From the NCBI GenBank assembly GCA_030272585.1, contig BSYQ01000003.1, forward strand, positions 1,240,001 through 1,304,000: a stretch of 64,000 nt of DNA, read 5' to 3'. The notes beneath the pieces were generated by a model, which had not been told where the DNA came from, did no database searches, and worked only from the letters and a program-made list of their open reading frames with translations. The stretch comes from Bryopsis sp. KO-2023. Taxonomy: Eukaryota; Chlorophyta; Ulvophyceae; Bryopsidales; Bryopsidaceae. Below are positions 34,801 to 46,480 of this stretch, piece by piece. How positions within the stretch are numbered: the first letter of the stretch is position 1; the number at the start of each line of letters is the position of its first letter. The position numbers and the translations under genes were made by a program.

Positions 34801-37800
34801 CCAACGAAGCTTGCAGAGTTATCGATCCCCTGCATAAGAAAAGGTTTGTGGGGAGAAAAAAATTAATAATAATTAAGAAAAAAAGCACACACACAAACTC
34901 ATGTGAAATGCAAAAACATTGTCCTCCGGTGATGTCTTTAGCTAAACACAACAACGTCTGAAGAAAACTGTCGGTGTTATCTCGATTTTTTTTTTCGTCC
35001 TATAAGGCAACCTTAAACTGTGAGAATCTTGTGCCATGTGCAAAAAAATTTTGAATCAAGCAAAAAAGACTGTGTTTGATCGCCAAATTTTCCAAACAGA
35101 TCCCACCGATGCGAAGAGCCAGATCGCCCCACCACTGATCGCTGCTCGGTTGTGAGCGAAAATGGACTTCTTGATTGAACTTTTTGGTACATTAATAAGC
35201 AAAAGAGCCCCCCCCATAAATAAACCTTCCTGTTTTCTATTACCCTATGGAAAAGATGAAATCATGAGTGAGTGCGAGTTGGAATAAAAAGTAAGAACTT
35301 CAAGAAACAATCAACGGCGGGAATAATCTTGAAACACGCTCAAGTGAAGCAGATTGTAGGTTTTGGGCAACCAGTGGAGTTTTTTTAGGACGCTTTGAGG
35401 TCTGAGGGTTTACAGTGGGGGGCTGTTTACACCAATACAGTCAGGAGGTGAATGAAATTGATCACAGCCATTTGAAAAGGGGGGGGGGGGGGCAATCTTG
35501 CTGTTTTGCACGAACAGAGGGGCCACATGGGGTGGTAAATATTTTAATTTAGTTATGTTGGATTGGATTGGAATGATTCATATGGATGCATGCTCTGTTG
35601 ACAAGTCGGCCTCACAGCTCCTTTGCTGTGAACTGATTCCGATTGTCTCCATTGTGTTTCAAATTCCATGCAAAAGGATTTTCAAACAAGATGTTAGCAA
35701 CGATTCTGAAACATTCGAATTAATTTTTCCGCTGGAAAAAAAAGATTGTGGAGTAGAGGTAATCAAAACATTTTCGAACGGGCCAACCCGATGGCATTAC
35801 CGGCACTGCTTGTCGCTCGACTGCTATGTTCCTGTAGAACAGGGACCTGCAGATTTTCAGACTTTTGATTTCCATTCCCCATACCGCCCCTCCCCCTCCT
35901 GCTGACCCTGATCCAGATGTATTGTCTGAGAAGGTGACGTTCTCAAGCGTGGCAGAAGTACCATTTCCCGAAAGTGCCATTGCACCCCCATGCGAGGTAG
36001 AATTCAGACGATTCCCTTCAGCAGAGTTTCTTTCAAAAGTTGTTACTCTGACTTCAAGGTTTGCAGTCTCCGGTGCAGCTGCCTGGTTTGATGCCGAAAA
36101 AAACAAAATGGAAAACAAAATAGAAAAACCAAAATCGAAAAACGCACCACCACCAAAGATATTTATGCCTGGTTGATTGAACACAATTTTTGTTTTTTTC
36201 AAAAAATGTCCACGATTGAACCCTGTTGTACAAAAACGATTCACAGTTCATTTTACTGTAAAATTCCACATATTTTCTTCTTTTTTTTAATTTGGAGTAT
36301 CAAGGAAACAACAGTATTTTTTTTAACCATCGACACTACTGCCACTGCTGAAATTTACCAGCACGACAAGCGCCCCGCCAAGTTCTGCCCGGTTGTTGGT
36401 AAATTTGGATTCCACGATTGAGATCTTTGTAACATTCGCCAAAGACAATGCCCCTCCGAACGCTCCCGCCTCGTTCTCAATGAAAGTGTTGCCCTTAAAA
36501 CTGGCCTCAGTTCCATTCTCAAGCATCGAAATAGCACCCCCCAGGGATTGAAAACTGCCGAAACTGCCCTCTGCATGATTTCTTTCAAAACCGCATCTCT
36601 CTAATTCCAGGCTAGTCACATTAGGTAGATAGCCCTGAAAAGACAACACAGGAGAAAGAATGTTAAAATCCTCGAGTTTTTTCTTGGATACTCCCAAAAA
36701 AAGTTGGTTCCTCCCAAAATACGATCGAACAAAAGGTATCTCACCTTCATCCACATTGCACCACCTTGAAAGGCATGATTTTCAATGAAAGAACTAGCCT
36801 TGATAGAAACTCTGGTTCCATTCAATGCATTCATTGCACCTCCCAAGTTGCTTGCCGAATTATTAACAAATGTCGCTGCCAAGATCTCAGCATTCAGTTT
36901 CGGTCCAAGGAGGCTTACCCCCCCTCCTGCTCTCCACTTCAAGTCGTTTTTATACCCGCCATAAACCCGATTCCCAGAAAACTCCACATCCCTCATGTTC
37001 ACTTTAGACCCCTTCTCACCCTGGAATTGAACCACACTCAGACTATATCAATGAACTACCTCTGAGACAAAGAAAAACAAACATTTGCTTTCAAAATTAT
37101 GTTAATCCACGATCTATTTGTTGCCCTATCCAGCCACCCACCACGATAAAGATTGCTCCTCCATTATCAAATGCCAGATTTTCAGTGAAGCGAGAATTGG
37201 ACAAATTGAGGTTGGAGTTGTGCATGTGAACGGCTCCGCCTTGCTCAGTAGCATGGTTGCTTTGGAAAAAAGAATCAACAATGAAAACTTCAGATTCCCC
37301 AGCAAAGGACATCGCCCCTCCATACGTTGCTGTGTTGTTCTTTGCTTTGACGTTTTGCATCCAAATAGTGGAATTGACTGCGGAAAGACATGAAGCTCCA
37401 TTCTTGTTTTCATTGCTTTCGATTCCAACATCCCTGAAAGTCACATTTCGAGACTCTTTCACTTGTAGTAGCCCTGATGGGCTGTTGAGATTGCACCCAA
37501 CAAAGGAAAGCCCAACCAGCAACACATCATTGGACCTGGAAGGCAAAACCACAAGACATGAACTGAATTCGATCGACTTCCCACTTTGCTCTTCTTTCTG
37601 TTCATGGAGGTATTAAAATGGCCCAATGATCTAGTCAACACCAACAAAACAAGGGCTGGGACGATCAACATCCTGGCGATCGTTCCCCAACCTGATATCA
37701 ATGATCGGCTGTGTGTTGTCGTCCGCACAAAGAATGGAGGTAGGCGATCCTTTGATCGAAACAGATCGCTCGATCTTGAGGGTATTATCGAGCTTCAATT

Positions 37801-38147
37801 CTGGAATGTCCAATTGGACGGCTGCGTGTTGGGGCAAACAATCTAGAACGCGCTGAAGGCCACCATCAACAGCAGCGAGTGTATCGACATCCAGCAGCAT
37901 CGAATCCGTGGAACTCAAAAGCTTTCGCACGTCGTTGCATGGTGCAGCCGCCGCCTCATCTGAATCGAAACCAATAGTGCTTCAGGTTTGACCCACAGAC
38001 CTATCGAGTGCGAACCCTGTCCCCATATACGACCCTTTCGCTGTGCCCGTGCGCAATAAAGCAGCCACCAGAAATGTCTTGGGCCTCGATGCCATCGATC
38101 CTCAGAGCGACGGCGAGAAGCACATGCAACACAAATCCACCCCACAT
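28882..38147 (-). CDS. Giant Pmp-like beta-helix membrane protein with Cys-rich region
   Basis: About 20 exons read as one - strand gene. ATG 38147 opens a clean signal peptide (FVLHVLLAVALRIDGIEA). From 37.9 to 32.0 kb nearly every exon repeats the parallel-beta-helix pattern of polymorphic outer membrane proteins: short GGA(I/M/V) turns alternating with F..N (e.g. NNTATYGGAMSFAGESEVF, NHATEQGGAVHM, ENLAFDNGGAIFI). Exon 30.9-31.9 kb adds a beta-sandwich-like segment and paired Cys motifs (LRCDRCAEDFF, DDKCTPCPVEIAKCSGG), followed by CGSCDASHGKHRFKC. Then come about seven hydrophobic segments (GAVMLALAVLSLIYV; FLALVPFMVWAALFVAHYV; FLVGFVGAPGLLLISIGF; LGSLVISTLAFIIGNLV). The last exon is 28882-29.7 kb. 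Inference: a secreted, plasma-membrane-anchored surface receptor or channel-like protein. Some exon borders between 33 and 36 kb are approximate, and the unit could still be two genes. Confidence 0.8.
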
Positions 38148-38969
38148 TGGAGCGACTCCAAATGATGGGGCGAAACCCTTCACGAATATTGCCCCTCCAG
38201 GATTGAGTATTGGCAAGAGTTGAGGAAGAGAGCCTGGTATATTGTGGGCGACAGCCTATCGCAGATCCAACATTGGATGCATGTCAAGCGTCAGAGGTAA
38301 CGTTGTGAGACATTTTCGGACAGGTTGAACACAAGACAACTTGTCTTGTGAAATGTGGTGTGTATAAATATACAGTTGCAGAATCTGTTTGTGGTGGTTG
38401 TGTGCTCCAGCTATTGATTGACTGACAGATTGGCTGTAGGCTTGGTTCGCTGGGATTAGATGTTCTCAGGTTCTAAGGCATTTGTGCTGTCTACGATGAT
38501 TGACCAGCATTCTCCTCCACAATACGATTCAACGCTATTCTATGATTCTGTGGAATCTGGGGGGTGACGCTGACACAAGCCGATCAAAACAGCTGCGAAT
38601 CTGCTCTATTGCAATAGCCTAGAAATATAAAAAATATATTCATGAAATATATTCAGAAGCATTCGGTATGATCAAACATCACCCTGGAGGAAATAATAGA
38701 AGATTCTGGACAGAATACTGGAACTGACAGAACCCATGTCACTGTTCAGTAGGAGGGGAAAATGCTCTTACAAAGGAGAGACGTTTTCAGCCCAGGATGA
38801 TTTCCTATTGTTCATGTGTCATGAATGGGTTGCACAGCAAACATCTGCATCGGAATGAGTACATCGACCCCCCATGCCTCATTTCACGCAGCTTTTTGCT
38901 TTCTTCTTGTGTGTTTTTTTGTTCCTGAAAATGTGCATATGTAATCCAGTCGTGTATCCAATGTTTTCA
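38148..38969. other. Intergenic upstream of the Pmp-like gene
   Basis: Between the start of the Pmp-like gene and the 3' end of barrel gene B. No coding exon seen; the promoter of the - strand Pmp-like gene should lie here. Confidence 0.45.
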
Positions 38970-41521
38970 TTAAAATTTGACGATGGTTCGCATTCCGAAG
39001 GATGGGCTCCATTGCCCTTTGTCCAGAGCGAGAGTCAGTCCGGTGTGCATGTCTGTCCCATGTATCGATGGCTCCGTGAGCGAGACTTCGACCTCATGTC
39101 GCCAGCCACCCTCCCTAGACAAAAAAAAGCCACAGACCAAATTACTCCACCAACCACCAAAAAGGCCCCCTTCCTCCAAAGCACCCCCCACACACACCCT
39201 TCCACAGTATGTCCTAGAAATTGATCAAAATCTTTTGAAACCAGGTCACACAAAAACGACAAAAAACCACAAGGACTCTTTGAAAAGAAACTTAACAATT
39301 TGCCCTCAACGCCCAAAGTCCTTCTGCCATTAAAGTTCGAAAAATAAACATCGACACAACAAAGCAACAGAATTCAGCACTTGGAGGAGGAGAGATGCCA
39401 CACCCCAGAAGGTTTGATAAAGAATATTGCGTAGCTGTGTACCTGTGCTGTGAGGACTGAAATCCTATTCTCCGACAAGAATCATCTCCCCGGTCATATC
39501 GTGACAACGCAAAACCACAAGACTCTATGGCATCTGCTGGCTTCGATCTGGTTGAGATCCAACCAGATGCAAAAACATTATCCTCCAGCCTGTAGGCACC
39601 TAAAACCAGAAAACCAAAACCTCAATTTCCAAGACATCCGTGAAAGAATGATCCATGCCGGTCAGCTGCTTTGCAGTGGAAACTTTTGAAGTTGTTTTTT
39701 CCCGAGAGTTTTGTCTTGACGATTCTATTGACCTCGAATCTGGCATCATGCCAAAAAGGTGAAATGTGTCCAGATGTGATTACGCAACCTTTGAATAAAA
39801 AACTTATCATTGTCAAATCGTACACAATACTTCCAGGATGCAATGGATCGGCTGTGGCATAGAACAGTCCAAATCCTGTTTTCCACCATTTCATGAGTTT
39901 TTTCACACAAGATCACGAGTCGTTTTTTTCAGACGATATTCATTGGGGAATTCTATTTTCAGCCCACCAATCGCTGCATTTCTGAAGTTTGGGGCATCGC
40001 TCCAAAGAGGACAAGCATTGACGAAGCCAAATGTGAAATCTATCGTCGGGGCAAGCACCAGTCCAGAAAGCATCGTCGCTAGCCCTGACCTCACGAAGTG
40101 CAGACAGTACCCATCAGGCAATTCAATCATGGAATCACAAAGAGAAAGCAAGAAGTCCACCAGCAACCAAATCGTAGAACTGCTAGCAAATATTTCCATG
40201 CAAAATTTCAAAAGGAAGTGCATAACGAAGCTCCGACAAGGAAATCACAGTTATTCTTGCTTCTTGTGCTTTTTTTTTTTCTCAAAGTGTTTGGTGCGAG
40301 TGAAAACCCTCAGTGTGGGTCGAGGCTGGGCTTTGAGTTTTGATCTTATTTTACTTTGGGGGGGGGGGAACAGCACTCCTGATATGATCCTTGCCCAGCC
40401 ATGCCGGATTTCAGCACCTCACCTTCTTGTGCAGAAGTGCCGAGTAAGATACCCGTAGCAAACCGAGTTCCGTTTTTTTTGCCGATGTCAATTCCGACAG
40501 CAGGGCCTCTGCATCCCTGATGGGTGGTGCACCCCTTCGATACAAACTGGCTTAAACCCTGCTCTGTCCACAAGAAACCAGTCAAGAATGTAGCGAGAAA
40601 AAAAAGAAAGAAAGAAAAGACCACAGAACAGCTTCAATTGCTTGCAGCAGTGACACTGCTGCAAGAATTTTCCCATCGATTGCTTTCACTTTCTCCTTCC
40701 TGCTCTGCTTTTTTTTTTTTTAATTAGTAAGCAAGGCTGTCCGCTGCTTATTGTGCCCTTCACCCCCACAGATCAGAATACATCTCGGTAATTGGCTGCT
40801 TGAATTTCTTACCCGCATTTGGATTTAAGGTTGGAACGATATCATCTCCGGTTGCTCCAAAGGGGGACCACGTGTGTTTCAGCCTCCCATCATGCTGGCT
40901 TTTTTGAAACACCACCTGAAAAGACGAAAAGAAAACAATGGAATAGGGCTGTTGGGCCAAAGTGATGACGATCTCAATGAGGATGTCTAACCATGGGGAA
41001 AAAAAACAAAACAAAAACACTCCCAAATCAAAACTTGCTCTGGCTGGTGGAGTAAGGAATGGGATTTCTTGGATGCATTGTGCTGAAACTGCCCACCACA
41101 ATTTAGAATTAGCGGTGGAAAGACATGCTTACCTTTGTTACGTCGAGATTTCCACCGAAAGTTGACGTTCGCGCCTCTATTCTCGCATGCGTTTTGTCAG
41201 TCAGAGGGACGTGCAGCCCGACGCCAACCCCTCCGTCAAACTGCCCACAGTCGTCAGCTCAGGCGTCACACACGAGCGCAGAAAACTATATAACGCCAAC
41301 GTCCGCGACTGATCGTTATTGTTTTTGACAAGACTCCGAACAAAGAGCATTCCCACCAGGTTGCTGCTACTGAGCGAGATGTGTCCTTTGATTTTCGAGG
41401 CGCTGGTCCCGTTTTTTCCGCTTTCCAGAGCCGTCACTCTATCTTTCACTTTGAGTAAATCGTTGAAAGCATCGCGCAACAGTCGACGCACGATAGCGAC
41501 GTCATCTTGGATAGAAGGCAT
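38970..41521 (-). CDS. Beta-strand-rich membrane-barrel-like protein B
   Basis: Paralogue of the protein at 4930-6599. Exons: 41357-41521, 41133-41240, 40813-40915, 40423-40563, a segment near 39900-40140, another near 39730-39840, 39443-39599 and 38970-39114 (stop at 38970). Start ATG 41521 gives a helical N-terminus (IVRRLLRDAFNDLLKVKDRV). Strand-like stretches follow: FDGGVGVGLHVPLTDKTHA, and AIEARTS-type alternation. Exon 3 ends in FGATGDDIV, matching GATGNDIV in A. Exon 7 aligns with A around DNVFASGWISTRSK versus DNSLVSGWIETTNE. Both last exons share WRH.VE...P..HG...HTGL, and both proteins end Lys-Phe. The two middle exons are less certain. No named family recognised; an outer-envelope barrel is the best guess from strand pattern and aromatic C-terminus. 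Confidence 0.72.
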
Positions 41522-42341
41522 CCCTTCGCTTCGATCCCTTTAGCTCACGACAGCGGAAAACTGGAATCTGGAGGTACCCTGTGCAACCCCGTTAGTGACA
41601 AAATCGAAAGTACTGGATTCCCGTACAGTTTCTGTACCACACAGCGAACCCAAATCGTCTCTGAACGTGTTGAAGTTTTTAGCAGTGTGTCGCCACCTAT
41701 CATCGCAAACACAAACAAACGATCAAACAAACACAACGTTAGGCGGTTGCCAAGTAGTGGAAACATCATTGGGCATTTCAGCTAATGCACAAGACTCTTG
41801 TGCTTGCCTTTCTAACGGTCGCCGTTCGCGCCGAAACCCCTGTCGAAACGCTCGCGCTTGACGCGCGGCACAAAGGCAGGGAAGGGTCCCCACTCCCCCC
41901 AAAGTATGTCACAGTCCACAAAAAAAGCTGCTAGTGTTCCTTCGTTTGCAATCATGATTTGATCTGAAAATCTGACTCCCTCACGAGGTTCCTTTACGAG
42001 GAAGACGGGGGGCACAGTTGACTGGATGCTGTGTTCTGGCTGGGGAGTACAACTTGGACGATTGTTGGTGTTTGTTCGTGTTACATTCTCCTGAAACAGA
42101 ATAAAGGCCTTCTATCTGGTTGGAACTTCGTGGCATGAACATAATCCAGTTGCGGCGCGAATCTCTTCAATCATAAGAGGCGACCGTTACAATGGCAAGG
42201 ACAAAATTCTTCTGCATCAGCTGAAATGCCAAAAGTTCTTTGCTTGGCGGCCGCCTAACATTGTGTTTGAGGTTATAGGTACTGGTGGAAAACTACGCAG
42301 CCCACCACAAAAACTGGCTGAAATGCTTCAATGACCCGAAA
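41522..42341. promoter_or_regulatory. Divergent intergenic region with second inverted-repeat pair
   Basis: Separates barrel gene B (-) from BTB/glycine-rich gene copy 3 (+). The left arm (41694-41823) is inverted relative to the right arm (about 42178-42275), with the same arm sequence as at 11889-13002: ttaggcgg...gccaagta and aatgccaaaagttctttg. The left arm lacks the coding part seen at the first locus and carries a short A/C-rich insertion. The region is placed to act as a shared promoter for B and the BTB gene. Confidence 0.5.
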
Positions 42342-43454
42342 ATGAGCGATGTCGTTTTCGAAGCCAAGGATGGCCAGACATTCCATTGCGAAAAATTCGT
42401 GCTGGAGGTCGCCAGTCCATATTTCAAGGAGCTGTTTTCCTCTGGAAAGTGGGGAAGCTCTCAGAAGCTCGTGTCTGCGATCGATTTGGACCCTGCTGCG
42501 TTGAAGTGGATCTTGCGGTCGTGTTATACAGGCGATGGTGATTTGAACGATGACAATGTGGTGAGCGTTATGCTGGCTGCGAAATCGTACCAAATGGACT
42601 GGGTCGAAAAGGCGTGCATGAAGTACTTAAGAAGGGACAATGCTGGGCCAGTGGCCAGTTTTAAATACTCCAAGGAAAATGAAAAGTGGCAGGAATGGGA
42701 GGTTCCCAAATCGGGATGGTACCACATTGTTGCCATGGGAGCGAAATCTGCGGATTTGATTGCCGATTCCCAAGGATACCGCCCCAAGGGCGGGGAAGGT
42801 GCAATGATTGGAGGATCATTCGAATTGAAGGCTGGCGATCTTGTCAATATCTTGACAGGAGGCATGTCAAGAATCTGGGCAAGGCCCAAGCGTTACAATG
42901 AATATTCAGGCGGGGGTGGTGGAACCTTTGTTGCTCTCAAAAAGAAGCAGCTTTCCTTACTGCTGGCTGCAGGAGGAGGTGGCAGTGTATATCAAAGACT
43001 TTACGGTGACGATGCCAGCTTGAATGAAGATGGAAATGGGCCTGACCCGAAATGCAAAGCTGGAAGAAAGGGAGGCAATGGGGGGGGCATGTCTATTTCC
43101 ACAGGAGGCCTTGGGTGGAATGCAGGCCCTGATGCTCTGGCAAAACCAAGGGGAAAGCCTGGTGATGTTGACGACAACGGAGGTTTTGGTGGTGGGGGAA
43201 ATGTTTGTGGTGGAGGGGGGGGTTACTCTGGAGGTGCTGTCAGTTTTGTTACTGGTGCTGGTGGGGGTGGTAGCTATGTTGCATCGGAGGCCGTTAATAG
43301 CTGGAAGAAAGTAGGGAGCTTAGGTCATGGGAAGGTTTTTATTTGGAACGGGAAAGAGGTGCCCTATGAAGAAAATTCCTTCTTGAAGGAAGTCGGCGAG
43401 GTGGGCTCCCAAGCTACTGAGGAGTCCATTTACAGCTGGGAGATGGTGGAATGA
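42342..43454 (+). CDS. BTB domain fused to ALK-type glycine-rich domain, copy 3
   Basis: Intronless like copy 1 and the same length. The BTB part (residues 1-~96) differs from copy 1 by only a couple of residues (e.g. FKELF for FKKLF). The glycine-rich part has diverged strongly while keeping the same layout: KGGEGAMIGGSFELKAGD, GGGGGTFVALKKKQLSLLLA, GGFGGGGN, GGGGGGYSGGA, GGGGSYVASE, then GHGKVFIWNGKEV. ATG 42342 chosen by analogy with copy 1; the frame is open back to about 42279 behind an acceptor-like tatag. Probably a protein-interaction adaptor; partner unknown. Confidence 0.82.
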   Translation: MSDVVFEAKDGQTFHCEKFVLEVASPYFKELFSSGKWGSSQKLVSAIDLDPAALKWILRSCYTGDGDLNDDNVVSVMLAAKSYQMDWVEKACMKYLRRDNAGPVASFKYSKENEKWQEWEVPKSGWYHIVAMGAKSADLIADSQGYRPKGGEGAMIGGSFELKAGDLVNILTGGMSRIWARPKRYNEYSGGGGGTFVALKKKQLSLLLAAGGGGSVYQRLYGDDASLNEDGNGPDPKCKAGRKGGNGGGMSISTGGLGWNAGPDALAKPRGKPGDVDDNGGFGGGGNVCGGGGGYSGGAVSFVTGAGGGGSYVASEAVNSWKKVGSLGHGKVFIWNGKEVPYEENSFLKEVGEVGSQATEESIYSWEMVE

Positions 43455-44023
43455 TTTCACCAACTGGTGACCAAGCATTGAGAGTGTTTTTTTTTTAACT
43501 TTGGAAGTTGAATCTGTTTGAGGTGGGCGTAAGTTCAGGTTATGGATGGGCGATGATCTTGCAGCCCTGTTTTTTCTTCTATCAGAAAAAGAAACAACTG
43601 GCAATGCTGGGTAGGGTGCTCTGTTTTTCGACACTTCGAAGTGATCGACCTCACTGTCGTTAAAAATAAGCTGCTCGCGCCCAAAGGGTCTGATGATGGT
43701 CACATTCATGAAAATACATGACGCCGCCACCACGCAAAACACTAGTCCCAATCAAGCAATCCAGCCATGATTACAGGTTCCAAACGCAGCGCGACCATTA
43801 TATAATGATCATCAGTCACCTCCAAATATTTACAACTTCCCAAAAACAGTTTTCCAACAACAGAAGTGTGGAGGAGTCCAATCTTCTACTCCTGTCACCT
43901 ACAATCTACACTACTGCATCTCCAAGAACAGATTCATCCAGACAGCAGCACTACCAGCACGCATCCAAGCAAATTGATCAACACAATCGAGTGCGACTTT
44001 CGTGGATCGAGCACGAGACTTCC

Positions 44024-44058
<35 letters not shown>

Positions 44059-44865
44059 AAGTCGCAAATGTCCCAATAACCTAAAATGCCCTTGATAAAC
44101 GTTGTTCCTTCGGTAACAATGCCCCTTTACTTATGACACACATGCAGACAAAAAAAGAACTCCACTCTTTCTACTCCATTTTAACTCCACTCCTCTCAGG
44201 GCAGGGTGGATGCTGAAACGAAAGCAAAAAAACAATTGTTTCGCACATTTCCTTTCCAGTTTTTATATTTATGCACATTTGTCAACTGTGCTGAGTCATC
44301 CGAAGCTTCATTCCTGGCATCATGCTCGCTTCCTGTAACCTGCCTTGCAAGGCCTTCAATTGAAGGATTCATGGATCGCATTGTCTCAACTCGACTCTGA
44401 TCCCATCAAGTCGACAGCGCTTTGGAAAAACGCTACAAGTATGCCGCAGCAAAGCCTCTTCCTGCTGGAAACAGGAACAACAACGATGTCAGAATCTTGA
44501 CACTGTCGGGATAGTGGAGTGGAACCCCCACCATGGCTTCCGGAAACGCTGGAAACGCAAACTGTGACTGTTTTTTCTACCCACAATTCATTTCAATCTT
44601 TTCAAATCATTTGAATCCCAAGAGTGGCAAAGAGTCCTCCCCGTAACAAAAGGAAATATCAACACCCAGAATCTGGTCAGGGTTTTGTTGGCGAGCGAAC
44701 GGAGTTCGGCGCAAATAGGTTTACTCAGTACTTTACAATTACTGTCAGGCCACCACACACCCCCATCCCGTGTGCCGTGTTTAGATTTTTCAACTGACGT
44801 CAGGGCAGTAGTTTCCAATCGTTTGGAGGGAAAACAGCCTAGGTACAGCAGCCGTTTCGCTCGAA
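43455..44865. other. Intergenic region with tRNA-like sequence
   Basis: Apart from the tRNA-Phe-like sequence at 43992-44065, I see no gene. Short frames lack splice signals or motifs. Confidence 0.45.
43992..44065 (-). tRNA. tRNA-Phe (GAA)-like sequence, atypical
   Basis: Folds as a cloverleaf on the - strand: acceptor GCGACTT/AAGTCGC (7 bp), D arm GCTC-AGTTGGGA-GAGC, anticodon arm TCAGA-CTGAAGA-TCTGG with anticodon GAA, T arm TCGTG-CTCGATC-CACGA, discriminator A. The anticodon arm and A-box region are typical for plant-type tRNA-Phe. Two oddities: the variable loop has 6 rather than 5 bases, and the T loop starts C-T-C instead of T-T-C, which also alters the B box. No run of four or more T follows within about 40 bases. 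Either a divergent gene or a tRNA-derived pseudogene/SINE head. Confidence 0.7.
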
Positions 44866-45348
44866 ATGAACGTTTCCAAGGCCGCATTTTTCGCTCTCCT
44901 CACCATCGGGGTAGGCTGTCTCGTTGCAACGGTCGTCACCGTACCAAGAAGCCGTGAAAAAACTTGTCTCTTATTCCACAACGAACCTTGTGTCAAGGTT
45001 TATCCTTACGACATATGTTGCGAAGTTGCAACAGAAAAAAGCCTTTGCTGCACTAGATATGGATGGGAGTGCGAGAACGTGTGCGACTGTACCGTGAAAA
45101 GGAAAGGCCATCAACCGGCGGGGGAGTCCTGCGCGGACAAAGAATGGAGCTACAAGTCACCGAAGCTTGTAGTTGGCCTTTGGACGACCACGGGGATCGG
45201 ATTCATTGCTGCAGCGGTTGCGGGATGGACGTGGTGGCTGCTGTCACGACCGCACAGGAAGACTCCAGACGTAGAAGGTGGACTTCTGGAAAATATCAAT
45301 GGTGAGGAGCTGGAGGAACGAGAAGCTCGTGTGCAACACGGCCATTGA
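44866..45348 (+). CDS. Small Cys-rich two-TM membrane protein
   Basis: Intronless 160-codon frame. An N-terminal hydrophobic segment (FFALLTIGVGCLVATVVTV) could be a signal anchor. A Cys-rich loop of about 70 residues follows, with ten cysteines including DICCEVATEKSLCC and CENVCDC. A second membrane span (LWTTTGIGFIAAAVAGWTWW) then leads to an acidic cytosolic tail. The topology suggests a disulfide-bonded extracellular or lumenal loop. I do not recognise a family. Coding is supported by composition, hydrophobic pattern and an ATG at a sensible place; no splice evidence is available. Confidence 0.6.
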   Translation: MNVSKAAFFALLTIGVGCLVATVVTVPRSREKTCLLFHNEPCVKVYPYDICCEVATEKSLCCTRYGWECENVCDCTVKRKGHQPAGESCADKEWSYKSPKLVVGLWTTTGIGFIAAAVAGWTWWLLSRPHRKTPDVEGGLLENINGEELEEREARVQHGH

Positions 45349-46480
45349 CGGCGGGATCCGAAAAAAAAGAGAACAGGGGATGGTGGAAGGAAATCTGTAT
45401 ATAGAAATTGGTCGGAGTGTTACAGTGTTTGGCTTGGCGGCTCCCTCTTTTCTTTCCGTGGTGGAAGAAATTCATTTGGATGAGTCCGGCACCTGCCGCA
45501 AGACAGACTCGGTGTTTCCTTTCCGACTGTGGATATATACATATACATATGTGTATATGTATATGTGTAAATGATCCAACTTTTTGTCACTATTAAAATT
45601 CTGGACATGGCACCATCAGCTGACTGTAGGAAATATTGGCAATTTGCCACTTTTGGAAAATGCCTGCTGAGCTCCCCACGCCCCCCCCCCCCCCCCCTCC
45701 CTCTTTTTTTTTTCTTTCCCAAAAAATTGACGGAGAATAGAATCTCTACAACCACAATAGTACAATGTTCCTAGTCAAGTCCCAACTTCCAAACAGCATG
45801 ACTCTCCTCCCCTTTGCACAAAAAAAAGAAAAGGAAAAAAAAATCATGTTTTTCTTTTCGTTCAATGATATAAAGAAAAATCAATCGTCCAACCAGTTTC
45901 CTATTTAAAAAAAACAATAATAGCAAAACCCCGAGAGGCCAAGCATTTTTTTTTTCCCAAGAAAATTTTCCTAATGGAAAAGCAAGAGAACCCTTAACCA
46001 CCCCTCACTCTTTTTCTTGACCTATTTTTTTGTCGAAACGCTTCACACCATCCAATTTTTTTCAAAAAATATCGCTGCCCGGCTGGCGGCTGAGAATCCA
46101 TTTCACTCTCCTCAACAACCCCCCCCCCCCCCAAAAAAAAAACAATTCTATTTCTCGGAAGGCGCTCCAAATAGAATTCCATGCGTTCTCAGCACATGAG
46201 TCAAGCTCTTCCTAAGAAATTGCCTTCCAATTCCCCCTTCCAAAACAAAAAAAAAGAAAACCTCTTCTTCTCCACGCAACTTCCTTCTACCGTTTGGCGG
46301 AGGGGATGGCCAGGGAAATATCAGATGTAGATTGCTTTTTTTCCTTTCTTTCTTTTTTTTCTTTTCTCCTTTTTTTCTCAAATATCGTGAAGCAAAAAAA
46401 AAGAGTGAGAGGCGCGGTGAGAATCCATCCTGGCCCTTAATTTTCAAAAAAGAACAAAAAAAATAGAGAGCGAAACAGGA
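45349..46480. other. Low-complexity intergenic DNA
   Basis: Long poly-C, poly-T and poly-A runs (for example C17 near 45682) and TATATG/CATATA repeats near 45535-45567. No gene seen. Confidence 0.6.

Noticed and set aside
35479-35493. G-run as a possible G-quadruplex or regulatory element
   Set aside because: One of many homopolymer runs in introns of this window, not spaced G-tracts, so nothing specific is supported.
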